Source of the DNA: Oscillospiraceae bacterium
GTDB lineage: Bacteria > Bacillota > Clostridia > Oscillospirales > Oscillospiraceae
Direction of reading: 5' to 3'
Assembly (NCBI GenBank): GCA_016296565.1
Contig: JAEDJB010000010.1
Span: 1-25,719, forward strand
DNA: 25,719 nucleotides
The notes below the pieces were generated by a model, which saw nothing but the letters and a program-made list of their open reading frames with translations, was not told where the DNA came from and ran no database searches. The position numbers were made by a program, and so were the translations under genes. Shown here in pieces: positions 1 through 7,933 of the stretch; position 1 is the first letter of the stretch, and every line of letters begins with the position of its first letter.

Positions 1-4
1 AGGC

Positions 5-23
5 GGGCGAACACAGTTCGCCC
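5..23. repeat. REP-like palindrome
   Basis: This is a perfect 8-bp inverted repeat (GGGCGAAC, loop ACA, GTTCGCCC). It is followed by CCTACGG, so the minus strand reads GTAGGGGCG then the palindrome. The element at 15053-15078 has the same opening (GTAGGGCG followed by a GC-rich hairpin), which suggests a dispersed repeat family. Its role is unknown, and it is cut by the window edge. Confidence 0.45.
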
Positions 24-39
24 CTACGGAGTGGTTTCG

Positions 40-60
40 TTTTGCCCGGGCAGGGCAAAA
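40..60. repeat. Short perfect inverted repeat
   Basis: TTTTGCCC and GGGCAAAA form an 8-bp perfect stem around the loop GGGCA. It lies just beyond the carB terminator. It could act as a second terminator, since T or A runs flank both arms, or belong to a gene outside the window. Confidence 0.35.
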
Positions 61-77
61 GCAGCACCGGACAGGCG

Positions 78-110
78 AGAAAAACCCCCGACCCAATTGG
101 GTCGGGGGTT
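78..110 (-). terminator. Rho-independent terminator of carAB-dapF
   Basis: On the minus strand AACCCCCGACCC and GGGTCGGGGGTT form a 12-bp perfect stem with the loop AATT. A T-rich run (TTTTTCTC) follows. It begins about 30 nt after the stop codon of the fused gene, so it closes the carA-carB transcript. Confidence 0.9.
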
Positions 111-140
111 CGTCTGTCTATAGGGGCGGGGAATTGGGAC

Positions 141-3100
141 TCAATACTCCACAAAGCCCTCGTATACCATCACGGCGTCGCCGGTGAGGATCACCTCGTG
201 GTCGGTGTAGTTGACCACCAGGTCGCCGCCCACCAGCTTTACGGTGATGTCACGGCCCTTTTCCACGTAGCCGTTTTCCGTGGCGGCGATGACGGCGGCG
301 CAGGCGCCGGTGCCGCAGGCCACGGTCTCGCCGTTGCCCCGCTCATACACCCGCATCCGCAGGGTCTCGTCGTTGACGATGCGGACAAACTCGGTGTTGA
401 TGCGCTCGGGGAAGTACTTGGCATACTCGAACTTGGGACCGATGGTCTCCAGGTCCAGGGAGGAGGGGTCGTCGCAGAAGACCACGCAGTGGGGGTTGCC
501 GATGGAGGCGCAGGTGATGTTGTAGGTGCCGTCGGCAATGTCCACCGGCCGGTTGATGATGGTGTTGCCGGGGAGGGTGGTGGGCAGGCTGCTGGTGAGC
601 AGGTCGGCCTTGCCCATGCCCACACTCACCGTGTTGGCCTTGCCGTTGCGGATCATCAGCAGCAGGCTCTTGATGCCGGCGGCGGTCTCGATGGTCATGT
701 ACTCCTTCTTCACGATGCCCTTGTCGTAGAGGTACTTGCCCACGCAGCGGATGCTGTTGCCGGCCATCTTGCCCTCGCTGCCGTCCCGGTTGAAGATGCG
801 CATTTTGGCGTCGGCCACGGTGGAGTTTTCAATGAGGACGATGCCGTAGCCGCCGATGCCGTAGTGCCGGTCGCAGACGCTGACGCACAGGGAGCCGGGG
901 CTGGAGATCTTGCCGTCCCGGTTGTCGAAGAAAATGTAGTCGTTGCCGCAGCCCTGCATCTTGGCGAAGGGCAGCTGCTGCCGCTCCTTGCGCATGTTGT
1001 TCAGGTCCACCAGCTCGGTGTTGCTCAGGTGGAACTTGCTGGCCATCATGTTGGCCATGGCGTTGGCGGTGTCCAGGGAGGTGATGGAGGCGATGGAGTG
1101 GCGGATGGCCTCCCGGTGCAGCTCAATGTAGTCGGAGAGGGTGTCGTCGTACAGAGCGCCGGTGTAGATGATCAGGCCGATCTTGCCCTCTTCCATGAGC
1201 TGGTAGGCCTGGGAGCCGGGGGCGATGTCCTCGATCTCCGTCACCTGGATGCCCAGGCTGCGGATGGTCTCGGCGGTGTCCCGGGTGGCGTACATGGGCC
1301 TGTTCAGGTCGCCGAACTTCTTGGCCAGACCCACCACCTCGGGCAGCTCGTGGTTCTCCACGCTGATGAGAACCCCCTTGCCGTTGTAGTGCCGGTAGCC
1401 GGCGGCGGCCAGGCCCTTGAAGATGGCCTCGTTGAAGGTGCGGCCCAGGCCCAGAACCTCGCCGGTGGACTTCATCTCGGGGCCCAGCATGGAGTTGGCG
1501 TCGGTAATCTTCTCAAAGGAGAACACGGGAACCTTCACGGCGTAGTAGGGGGGAATCTTCCACAGGCCGCCCTCGTAGCCCAGCTCCTTCAGGGTGGCCC
1601 CCATCATGATCCGGGTGGCCAGGTCCACCATGGGGATGCCGGTGACCTTGGACAGATAGGGGATGGTGCGGGAGGCTCTGGGGTTGACCTCAATGACGAA
1701 GAGCTCCCCGTGGTAGATCAGGTACTGGATGTTCACCAGGCCCTTGGTGCCCAGGGCCAGGGCCAGCTTCTCGGAGCACTCCACCACCACCTGCATCATC
1801 TTGTCCGTCAGGCTGTAGGGAGGGTAGACGGCGATGGAGTCGCCGGAGTGGACGCCTGCCCGCTCGATGTGCTCCATGATGCCGGGCATGAGCACGTCCA
1901 CGCCGTCGGAGATCACGTCCACCTCCAGCTCGGTGCCGGGCATGTACTTGTCCACCAGCACGTCGTTGCGGAAGCCGCCGGAGAGGATCACGTTCATGTA
2001 CTTCTCCACGTCGTTCCGGTCGTGGGCGATGACCATGTTCTGGCCGCCGATGACGTAGGAGGGGCGGAGCAGGACGGGGTAGCCCAGGTCCTCAGCGGCG
2101 TTCAGGGCCTCCTCCAGGGTGGTGACGCTCATGCCCTTGGGGCGGCGGAAGTTCAGGGTTTCCAGCAGGGCGTCGAACCGGCCCCGGTCCTCGGCCATGT
2201 CGATGCCGTCGGCGGAGGTGCCCAGGATGGGGATGCCCTGCTTGTCCAGAAAGTCGGTGAGGGAGATGGCGGTCTGTCCGCCGAAGGCCACCACCACGCC
2301 CACGGGCTTTTCCACCTCGATGACGCCCATCACGTCCTCGGGGGAGAGGGGCTCGAAGTACAGCCGGTCGGCGGTGTCGTAGTCGGTGGAGACGGTCTCG
2401 GGGTTGTTGTTGATGATGACCACGTCGTAGCCCATTTCCTTCAGGGTCTGGACGCAGTGGACGGAGCTGTAGTCAAACTCGATGCCCTGGCCGATGCGGA
2501 TGGGGCCGGAGCCCAGCACGATGACGGTCTCCTTGCCGGTGCGGGGGAAGGAGCGGGCGTCGCAGGTGTCGTCGTAGGTGGAGTAGAAATAGGGGGTCTG
2601 GGCCTGGAACTCGGCGGCGCAGGTGTCCACCATCTTGTAGCTGGGCAGGCGGTGGGGGAGGGTGCTCTCCTCCACCCCGGCCAGTCTGGCCAGGACCTTG
2701 TCGGGATAGCCGTACTTCTTGCCCTGGAGGTAGCTTTCCGGGGTGATGCCGTTTTTCTCAATGGAGGCCTCGAACTCCACCAGGTTCTTGATCTTACAGA
2801 TGAACCACTTGTCGATTTTGGTTACCTCGTTGATGTGGTCCACGCTGACCCCCTGGGAGAGGGCCTCGAAGATGGTGAACAGCCGCAGGTCGTCCATGGA
2901 GGCCAGGCGCTCGTCCAGGCTTCTGCCGGAGGTGTCGGTGCGGCGGAGGCTGTCCAGCTTGATCTCCGCCCCCCGGACGGCCTTCATGAGGGCGGCCTCG
3001 AAGGTGTGCTCAATGGACATGACCTCGCCGGTGGCCTTCATCTGGGAGCCCAGCTTCCGGCTGGCCCCGTGGAACTTGTCGAAGGGCCACTTGGGGAACT

Positions 3101-4166
3101 TGCACACCACATAGTCCACGGCGGGCTCGAAGCAGGCGTAGGTCTCCCCGGTGACGTCGTTTTTGATCTCGTCCAGGGTGTAGCCCAGGGCGATCTTGGC
3201 GGTGACCTTGGCGATGGGGTAGCCGGTGGCCTTGGAGGCCAGGGCAGAGGACCGGGAGACGCGGGGGTTGACCTCAATGACGGCGTACTCAAAGCTGTCG
3301 GGGTTCAGGGCGAACTGGCAGTTGCAGCCGCCCTCGATGCCCATTTCCTCGATGATGCTCAGAGCGGCGGTGCGGAGCATCTGGTACTCCTTGTCGCTGA
3401 GGGTGAGGGCGGGGGCCACCACGATGGAGTCGCCGGTGTGGATGCCCACGGGGTCGAAGTTTTCCATGGAGCAGATGGTGATGGCGGTGCCGTTGTGGTC
3501 CCGCATCACCTCGAACTCGATTTCCTTCCAGCCGAAGATGTACTTTTCAATGAGGACCTGGGTGATGGGGGAGTAGTCCAGGCCCACGGCGCCCACTTCC
3601 CGCAGCTCCTCCTCGCTGTAGGCCACGCCGCCGCCGCCGCCGCCCAGGGTGAAGGCGGGCCGGACGATCACGGGGTAGCCGATGCGGTTGGCAATGGCCA
3701 CGGCGGACTCAATGTCGTTGGCGGTGTCCGAGGGGATGGTGGGCTGGCCGATGCGGGCCATGGCGTCCTTGAACAGCTGCCGGTCCTCGGCCTTGTCGAT
3801 GGCGTCGGCGTTGGTGCCGATGAGGCGCACGTTGTGGGAGGCCAGGAAGCCCTCGTGGGCCAGCTCCATGGCGATGGTCAGACCGGTCTGGCCGCCCAGG
3901 CCGGCCAGCAGGCTGTCGGGCTTGGTCTCCTCGATGATGCGCTTGACGGTCTGGGTGGTGAGGGGCTCCAGATACACCGCGTCCGCCATGGCGTTGTCGG
4001 TCATGATGGTGGCGGGGTTGGAGTTAATGAGGACGGTTTCGATACCCTCCTGCCGGAGAACCCGGCAGGCCTGGGTGCCGGCGTAGTCAAACTCGGCGGC
4101 CTGGCCGATGACAATGGGGCCGGAACCGATCACAAGCACTTTTTTAATGGATGTATCCTTCGGCAT
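141..4166 (-). CDS. carB: Carbamoyl-phosphate synthase large subunit fused to a DapF-like domain
   Basis: Residues 1 to about 1057 form a complete CarB, which makes carbamoyl phosphate from bicarbonate, ATP and ammonia passed from CarA. Two ATP-grasp halves are visible (VIGSGPIVIGQAAEFDYAG near the N terminus and VLGSGPIRIGQGIEFDYSS in the middle), then an MGS-like allosteric domain. CarB is normally about 1060-1070 residues; this protein is 1341. From residue 1065 it aligns with diaminopimelate epimerase: KMQGCGNDY, GNPHCVV, FPERIN, ERGNGETVACGTGACAA. The second catalytic cysteine is present (residue 1284), but the first is alanine (residue 1135, in MAGNSIRC). GIGGYGI replaces the usual GIGxDxL. 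The start follows AAGGAGGG and overlaps the carA stop by one base (TAATG), so the two are translationally coupled. Both CPS halves look intact. Whether the C-terminal domain still epimerises DAP cannot be told from the sequence. Confidence 0.95.
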   Translation of the reverse strand: MPKDTSIKKVLVIGSGPIVIGQAAEFDYAGTQACRVLRQEGIETVLINSNPATIMTDNAMADAVYLEPLTTQTVKRIIEETKPDSLLAGLGGQTGLTIAMELAHEGFLASHNVRLIGTNADAIDKAEDRQLFKDAMARIGQPTIPSDTANDIESAVAIANRIGYPVIVRPAFTLGGGGGGVAYSEEELREVGAVGLDYSPITQVLIEKYIFGWKEIEFEVMRDHNGTAITICSMENFDPVGIHTGDSIVVAPALTLSDKEYQMLRTAALSIIEEMGIEGGCNCQFALNPDSFEYAVIEVNPRVSRSSALASKATGYPIAKVTAKIALGYTLDEIKNDVTGETYACFEPAVDYVVCKFPKWPFDKFHGASRKLGSQMKATGEVMSIEHTFEAALMKAVRGAEIKLDSLRRTDTSGRSLDERLASMDDLRLFTIFEALSQGVSVDHINEVTKIDKWFICKIKNLVEFEASIEKNGITPESYLQGKKYGYPDKVLARLAGVEESTLPHRLPSYKMVDTCAAEFQAQTPYFYSTYDDTCDARSFPRTGKETVIVLGSGPIRIGQGIEFDYSSVHCVQTLKEMGYDVVIINNNPETVSTDYDTADRLYFEPLSPEDVMGVIEVEKPVGVVVAFGGQTAISLTDFLDKQGIPILGTSADGIDMAEDRGRFDALLETLNFRRPKGMSVTTLEEALNAAEDLGYPVLLRPSYVIGGQNMVIAHDRNDVEKYMNVILSGGFRNDVLVDKYMPGTELEVDVISDGVDVLMPGIMEHIERAGVHSGDSIAVYPPYSLTDKMMQVVVECSEKLALALGTKGLVNIQYLIYHGELFVIEVNPRASRTIPYLSKVTGIPMVDLATRIMMGATLKELGYEGGLWKIPPYYAVKVPVFSFEKITDANSMLGPEMKSTGEVLGLGRTFNEAIFKGLAAAGYRHYNGKGVLISVENHELPEVVGLAKKFGDLNRPMYATRDTAETIRSLGIQVTEIEDIAPGSQAYQLMEEGKIGLIIYTGALYDDTLSDYIELHREAIRHSIASITSLDTANAMANMMASKFHLSNTELVDLNNMRKERQQLPFAKMQGCGNDYIFFDNRDGKISSPGSLCVSVCDRHYGIGGYGIVLIENSTVADAKMRIFNRDGSEGKMAGNSIRCVGKYLYDKGIVKKEYMTIETAAGIKSLLLMIRNGKANTVSVGMGKADLLTSSLPTTLPGNTIINRPVDIADGTYNITCASIGNPHCVVFCDDPSSLDLETIGPKFEYAKYFPERINTEFVRIVNDETLRMRVYERGNGETVACGTGACAAVIAATENGYVEKGRDITVKLVGGDLVVNYTDHEVILTGDAVMVYEGFVEY
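972..989 (-). promoter_or_regulatory. Internal Shine-Dalgarno-like site at the CarB-DapF junction
   Basis: On the minus strand AAGGAG (984-989) stands 9 nt before a CTG codon (972-974). That CTG encodes the first residue of LPFAKMQ, which lines up with the initiator Met in ordinary DapF proteins (MKFTKMQ-like start). It may be the fossil ribosome site of a once separate dapF. It may also still drive internal initiation at CTG. The same bases also have to encode KER of the linker. Confidence 0.4.
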
Positions 4167-5239
4167 TACAAGCCCTCCTTCATCGTTTCGGTAAAGCGGT
4201 CAAAGGCGGTCTGGCAGTCCAGGGGACCGCCGTGTGCCTCGGGGTGGAACTGGAGCGAGAAGGCGTGGTAGGCGGGGTAATCCACGCCCTCGCAGGTGCC
4301 GTCGTTCACGTTTACGAACCGCAGCACCCCTTCGGTGCCCTCCAGGGAGGCGGCGTCCACCGCGTAGCCGTGGTTCTGGCTGGTGATGGAGACCTTCCCC
4401 TCCACCAGGTCCTTCACCGGCTGGTTGGCCCCCCGGTGGCCGAACTTCAGCTTGGTGGTTTTGGCCCCTGCCGCCAGGGCCATCATCTGGTGGCCCAGGC
4501 AGATGCCGAACATGGGGATCTTGCCGAAGAGCTTTTGGATCTGCTGGATGCAGAACTGGTTGTCCGCCGGGTCGCCGGGTCCGTTGGAGAGCATCACCCC
4601 GTCGTGTCCCCCGGCCAGGATGGTCTCAGCGGGGGTGCTGTAGGGGTAGACGGTCACCTGGCAGCCCCGGAGCAGCAGGCTGTTGGCGATGGACTGCTTG
4701 GCGCCGTAGTCAATGAGGCCAACGGAGAACTTCACGTCTCCCTCGGGGGAGAGGACGGTGACGTCCTTCTGGCTGGTGCTCTCCACGGACTGCTCCACCC
4801 GGTAGGCCTTCAGGGCCTCCATGTCCGGGGGGGTCTCCTCGGTGGTGATGACGGCGTTCATGACGCCCTTGTCCCGGATCATCTGGGTGAGCATCCGGGT
4901 GTCCACCCCGGCGATGCCCACCACCTTCTGGTCCTTCAAAAAGGCGTCCACAGACTGGTCACAGCGGAAGTTGGAGGGCTCTTGGCAAAACTCCCGGACC
5001 ACCACGCCGCCCATCTGGCACTGGGGGCTCTCCTTGTCCTTGAGGCAGATGCCGTAGTTGCCGAACTGCGGGAAGGTGTAAATCACCAGCTGGCCGAAGT
5101 AGCTGGGATCGGTCAGGCTTTCCACACAGCCGGTCATGCTGGTGGTAAAAACCAGCTCGCCCATGGCTGTGCCGGAGGCGCCGAAGCTCTGCCCCTCCAG
5201 GACCTGGCCGTTTTCTAAGTAGAGATATGCTTTTTTCAT
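4166..5239 (-). CDS. carA: Carbamoyl-phosphate synthase small subunit
   Basis: This is the glutamine amidotransferase subunit. It hydrolyses glutamine and channels ammonia to CarB for pyrimidine and arginine synthesis. It has 357 residues, the usual length. The N-terminal CPSase domain (GELVFTTSMTGCVESLTDPSYFGQ split around residues 28-50) is followed by a class I amidotransferase domain. The nucleophile is Cys247 in MFGICLGHQ, with His332 and Glu334 in FHPEAHGGP completing the triad. The ATG follows GGAGGGACAAG. Its stop overlaps the carB start by one base, so both subunits are made from one message in fixed ratio. The promoter at 5326-5354 lies about 90 nt upstream. I found no PyrR-type attenuator in the short leader. 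Confidence 0.97.
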   Translation of the reverse strand: MKKAYLYLENGQVLEGQSFGASGTAMGELVFTTSMTGCVESLTDPSYFGQLVIYTFPQFGNYGICLKDKESPQCQMGGVVVREFCQEPSNFRCDQSVDAFLKDQKVVGIAGVDTRMLTQMIRDKGVMNAVITTEETPPDMEALKAYRVEQSVESTSQKDVTVLSPEGDVKFSVGLIDYGAKQSIANSLLLRGCQVTVYPYSTPAETILAGGHDGVMLSNGPGDPADNQFCIQQIQKLFGKIPMFGICLGHQMMALAAGAKTTKLKFGHRGANQPVKDLVEGKVSITSQNHGYAVDAASLEGTEGVLRFVNVNDGTCEGVDYPAYHAFSLQFHPEAHGGPLDCQTAFDRFTETMKEGL

Positions 5240-5325
5240 CTTGTCCCTCCATCCATAAATACAGGAAATGAACGGCTGCGCGAGTTATGCCGCTTCTCTG
5301 ACGAATGCGTAATTTTCAACTTTTA

Positions 5326-5354
5326 AGTATACCGGAAAGTTGTCCCCCCGTCAA
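5326..5354 (-). promoter_or_regulatory. carA promoter (sigma-A type)
   Basis: On the minus strand TTGACG (5349-5354) and TATACT (5326-5331) are separated by exactly 17 bp. The predicted transcript starts near 5319 and leaves a leader of about 80 nt before the carA ATG. Confidence 0.85.
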
Positions 5355-5419
5355 TGAAATCCTGCGGAAGGGGACGAAAAACAACCCGGGTAATCTTTCA
5401 TGGGTTTTGTGGCATATGA

Positions 5420-5463
5420 CGAAAGAATATTCATATCAAATGAGAATATGCGAATATTTATTC
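5420..5463 (-). promoter_or_regulatory. Putative pair of arginine-repressor (ARG) boxes
   Basis: GAATAAATATTC on the minus strand (5452-5463) matches the GAAT-N4-ATTC core of the ARG box. A weaker copy, TGAATATTCTTTC (5421-5433), lies with its centre 31 bp away, about three helical turns. Both sit in an AT-rich patch that is unlike the surrounding GC-rich DNA. They are 67-109 bp upstream of the carA -35 box, which is further than usual, so repression would need looping or an unseen promoter. ArgR control of carAB is common in bacteria; here it is inferred. Confidence 0.4.
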
Positions 5464-5474
5464 TTTTTATCTAC

Positions 5475-5513
5475 AAAAAACCGGGGGAAGCCGTGCCGCG
5501 GTTTCTCCCGGTT
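5475..5513 (-). terminator. Terminator of glnA
   Basis: The minus strand forms a 15-bp stem (AACCGGGAGAAACCG against CGGCTTCCCCCGGTT, two G-T wobbles) with a 5-nt loop, then TTTTTTG. It starts 15 nt after the glnA stop and separates glnA from carAB. Confidence 0.9.
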
Positions 5514-5527
5514 CTTTCGTGGGGTAA

Positions 5528-6859
5528 TCAGTAGAGCACCATGTACTTGGAGATCTCCCAGCTGGAGACGCGGGTGCAGTATTCCTGCCACTCCTTCTTC
5601 TTGCCGGAGACGTACTGGGGATAGATGTGGGGGCCCAGGACGGACTGGATGAGGGGATCGGCCTCCAGGGCGAACAGGGCGTGCTCCAGGGAGTCGGGCA
5701 GGTCGTCGATGCCGTTGGCGGCCCGGGCTGCGGCGTCCATGTCGAAGATGTTTTCGGTGATCTCCTCCGGGGGCTCCAGACCCCGCTCGATGCCGTCCAG
5801 ACCGGCGGCCAGGCAGACAGCCAGGGCCAGATAGGGGTTGCAGGAGGGGTCGGGGTTGCGCAGCTCCACCCGGGTGCTGTTGCCGCGGGCGGCGGGGATG
5901 CGGATGAGGGCGGAGCGGTTGGAGGCGGACCAGGCCAGGTAGCAGGGGGCCTCATAGCCGGGCACCAGGCGCTTGTAGGAGTTGACCAGGGGGTTGGTGA
6001 TGGCGGTCATGCCCTTCACGTGCTCCAGCAGGCCCGCGATGAAGTGATAGGCCTCCTTGGACAGGCCCCGTTTCCCCTGGGGATCGAAAAAGACGTTCTT
6101 GCCGTCCTTGAAGAGGGACATGTTGATGTGCATGCCCGAGCCGGCGGTGCCGTAGATGGGCTTGGGCATGAAGGTGGCGTGCAGGCCGTTGGCATAGGCG
6201 ATCTTCTTCACGGTCTGCTTGAAGGTGACGATGTTGTCGGCGGCCTTCAGGGCCTCGGCGTACTTGAAGTCGATCTCGTGCTGGCCGGCGGCGCACTCGT
6301 GGTGAGAGGCCTCGATCTCGAAGCCCAGGTTTTCCAGGGCCAGGCAGATCTCCCGGCGGGTGTAGTCCCCGTGGTCGATGGGGCCCAGGTCGAAGTAGCC
6401 GGCCTCGTCGCCGGTTTTGGTGGTGGGCTTGCCATCCTTGTCCATTTCAAAGAGGAAGAACTCGCACTCGGGGCCCACATTGAAGGTGTAGCCCATCTCG
6501 GCTGCCCGGGCCAGGACCCGCTTCAGGGCCCCTCTGGGGTCGCCGATAAAGGGGGTGCCGTCAGGGTTGCACACGTCGCAGATGAGCCGGGCCACTTTAC
6601 CCTGCTGCTCGTACCAGGACAGGATGGTGAAGGTGTCCAGGTCGGGGTAGAGGTACTGGTCGGACTCGTGAATCCGGGTGAAGCCCTCAATGGAACTGCC
6701 GTCAATGGAGATCTGGTTGCTGACCGCCTTGACGATCTGAGAGGCGGTGATGGCCACGTTCTTTGCCTGGCCGAACATATCGGTAAACTGCATGCGGATG
6801 AAGTCTACGCCCTCTTCTTCCACCATGCGGATAATGTCTTCTTTGGTATATTTACCCAT
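5528..6859 (-). CDS. glnA: Glutamine synthetase, type I-alpha
   Basis: The enzyme makes glutamine from glutamate, ammonia and ATP in the cytoplasm, normally as a dodecamer. It has 443 residues, the length of the GSI-alpha group in Firmicutes. Visible motifs are NVGPECEFFLFE (metal-binding glutamates), GSGMHINMSLF, the NSYKRLVPGYEAP region and NPDPSCNPYLALAV. The stretch ENIFDMDAAARAANGIDDLP matches the Bacillus-type region and has no adenylylation tyrosine loop, so feedback control rather than covalent modification is expected. I chose the ATG at 6859 because GGAAAGGAG lies 8 nt upstream. An in-frame TTG eight codons earlier lies upstream of that ribosome site and is unlikely. It is transcribed alone from its own promoter, with a terminator behind it. 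No GlnR/TnrA box (TGTNA-N7-TNACA) was seen. Confidence 0.97.
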   Translation of the reverse strand: MGKYTKEDIIRMVEEEGVDFIRMQFTDMFGQAKNVAITASQIVKAVSNQISIDGSSIEGFTRIHESDQYLYPDLDTFTILSWYEQQGKVARLICDVCNPDGTPFIGDPRGALKRVLARAAEMGYTFNVGPECEFFLFEMDKDGKPTTKTGDEAGYFDLGPIDHGDYTRREICLALENLGFEIEASHHECAAGQHEIDFKYAEALKAADNIVTFKQTVKKIAYANGLHATFMPKPIYGTAGSGMHINMSLFKDGKNVFFDPQGKRGLSKEAYHFIAGLLEHVKGMTAITNPLVNSYKRLVPGYEAPCYLAWSASNRSALIRIPAARGNSTRVELRNPDPSCNPYLALAVCLAAGLDGIERGLEPPEEITENIFDMDAAARAANGIDDLPDSLEHALFALEADPLIQSVLGPHIYPQYVSGKKKEWQEYCTRVSSWEISKYMVLY

Positions 6860-6898
6860 TCCAGTGATTCTCCTTTCCCGCAAAAAAAGGACAAGTAA

Positions 6899-6915
6899 GC
6901 TTCGAATTCCGAAGC
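6899..6915 (-). repeat. Inverted repeat in the glnA leader
   Basis: GCTTCG and CGAAGC form a perfect 6-bp stem around a 5-nt loop. It falls within the predicted 5' leader of glnA, about 40 nt before the start codon. It could be an RNA hairpin or a protein-binding site; nothing more can be said. Confidence 0.4.
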
Positions 6916-6933
6916 ACCCGTCCGCTCCATTAA

Positions 6934-6962
6934 ATTATAGTATTCCCGAAGTTGCCTGTCAA
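6934..6962 (-). promoter_or_regulatory. glnA promoter, perfect sigma-A consensus
   Basis: On the minus strand TTGACA (6957-6962) and TATAAT (6934-6939) are spaced by exactly 17 bp. Both hexamers are perfect, so strong expression is expected. The leader is about 68 nt. Confidence 0.92.
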
Positions 6963-7023
6963 GGAAAAAGTCGCTTCTGCAAGTTTTTTTGTGGGAGGCT
7001 TCAGATTTTGCCGGGGATTTGTG

Positions 7024-7052
7024 TTGTTTGCACAGAGGCTCCTTCTTAAAAT
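7024..7052 (+). promoter_or_regulatory. Putative purC promoter
   Basis: TTGTTT (7024-7029) and TAAAAT (7047-7052) are 17 bp apart. The leader to the purC ATG would be about 125 nt. I saw no PurR box or purine riboswitch core in it. It fires away from the glnA promoter, with about 60 bp between the two. Confidence 0.6.
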
Positions 7053-7184
7053 ATAAGAAACAACAGCGGCGAAACCATTGCAAATTTCCCGGATTTATGG
7101 GAGAATAGAAAGGCATGGAATATGCGGATGTGTAAAAGCACCCCAGCGGACAATCCAACTCAAAGCAGAAAGGGATCGATATCG

Positions 7185-7901
7185 ATGAAAAAGCTGGAAC
7201 AGATTTATGAAGGAAAAGCCAAGAAAGTCTTCCGGACCGACGATCCGGAGCAGTTCATTGTGGAATATAAAGACGATGCCACGGCCTTCAACGGCCTGAA
7301 GAAGGGCACCATCCTGGGCAAGGGGGCCATCAACAACCGGATGACCAACCTGCTCATGCAGATGCTGGAGAAGAAGGGCGTGCCCACCCACTTTGTGGAG
7401 GAGCTCAGCGACCGGGAGACCGTGGTGAAGAAGGTCACCATCGTTCCCCTGGAGGTCATCATCCGCAACGTCTCCGCCGGCCACTTTGCCGAGCGGTACG
7501 GGGTGGAAGAGGGCATCACCTTCGACGAGCCCACCATCGAGTTCTCCTATAAGAACGACGACCTGGGCGACCCCCTCATCAACGCCTACCACGCCCGGGC
7601 CCTGAAGCTGGCCACCCGGGAGGAGATTGACACCATCGTGGACCTGGCCTTTAAGGTCAACGAGGCCCTGAAGGAGTTCTTCCTCACCGTGGGCATCAAG
7701 CTGGTGGACTTCAAGCTGGAGTTCGGCCGCACCACCGACGGGACCATCATCCTGGCCGACGAGATCTCCCCGGACACCTGCCGCCTGTGGGACAAGGACA
7801 CCAACGAGAAGCTGGACAAGGACCGCTTCCGCCGGGACCTGGGCAACGTGGAGGACGCCTATCAGGAGGTCATGCGCCGTCTCCTGGGGGAACAGGCATA
7901 A
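7185..7901 (+). CDS. purC: Phosphoribosylaminoimidazole-succinocarboxamide synthase (SAICAR synthetase)
   Basis: This enzyme joins CAIR and aspartate using ATP in de novo purine synthesis. It has 238 residues, standard for the single-domain bacterial enzyme. The N-terminal EQIYEGKAKKVF is the ATP-binding signature. VPLEVIIRNVSAG and LADEISPDTCRLWD are the two family signatures for substrate binding. The ATG at 7185 follows AGAAAGGG. An upstream in-frame ATG at 7122 has no ribosome site and adds a 21-residue tail not seen in the family. The gene stands apart from any other pur gene here and instead precedes glmS by 74 bp, so purC-glmS-nadE may be one transcript. Confidence 0.96.
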   Translation: MKKLEQIYEGKAKKVFRTDDPEQFIVEYKDDATAFNGLKKGTILGKGAINNRMTNLLMQMLEKKGVPTHFVEELSDRETVVKKVTIVPLEVIIRNVSAGHFAERYGVEEGITFDEPTIEFSYKNDDLGDPLINAYHARALKLATREEIDTIVDLAFKVNEALKEFFLTVGIKLVDFKLEFGRTTDGTIILADEISPDTCRLWDKDTNEKLDKDRFRRDLGNVEDAYQEVMRRLLGEQA

Positions 7902-7933
7902 GCCGCCCCGCCAAGGGATAAGGATAAGAAGGT

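Noticed and set aside
42..4271. A 1409-codon open frame on the plus strand opposite carB-dapF
   Set aside because: It mirrors the GC-rich codon pattern of carB (Val/Gly/His/Leu-rich, no domains), has no ribosome site and matches no family. It is a shadow frame.
5240..5325. PyrR-type attenuator or binding loop in the carA leader
   Set aside because: No PyrR loop consensus or terminator/antiterminator pair was found in the leader of about 80 nt.
6860..6883. TTG start eight codons upstream for glnA
   Set aside because: It would place the strong GGAAAGGAG inside the coding region, and the extra residues are not part of the family.
5627..6898. A 423-codon plus-strand open frame opposite glnA, and similar long frames opposite gltX, glyA and trpS
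   Set aside because: All are low-complexity G/V/L/H-rich mirror frames of well-recognised genes.
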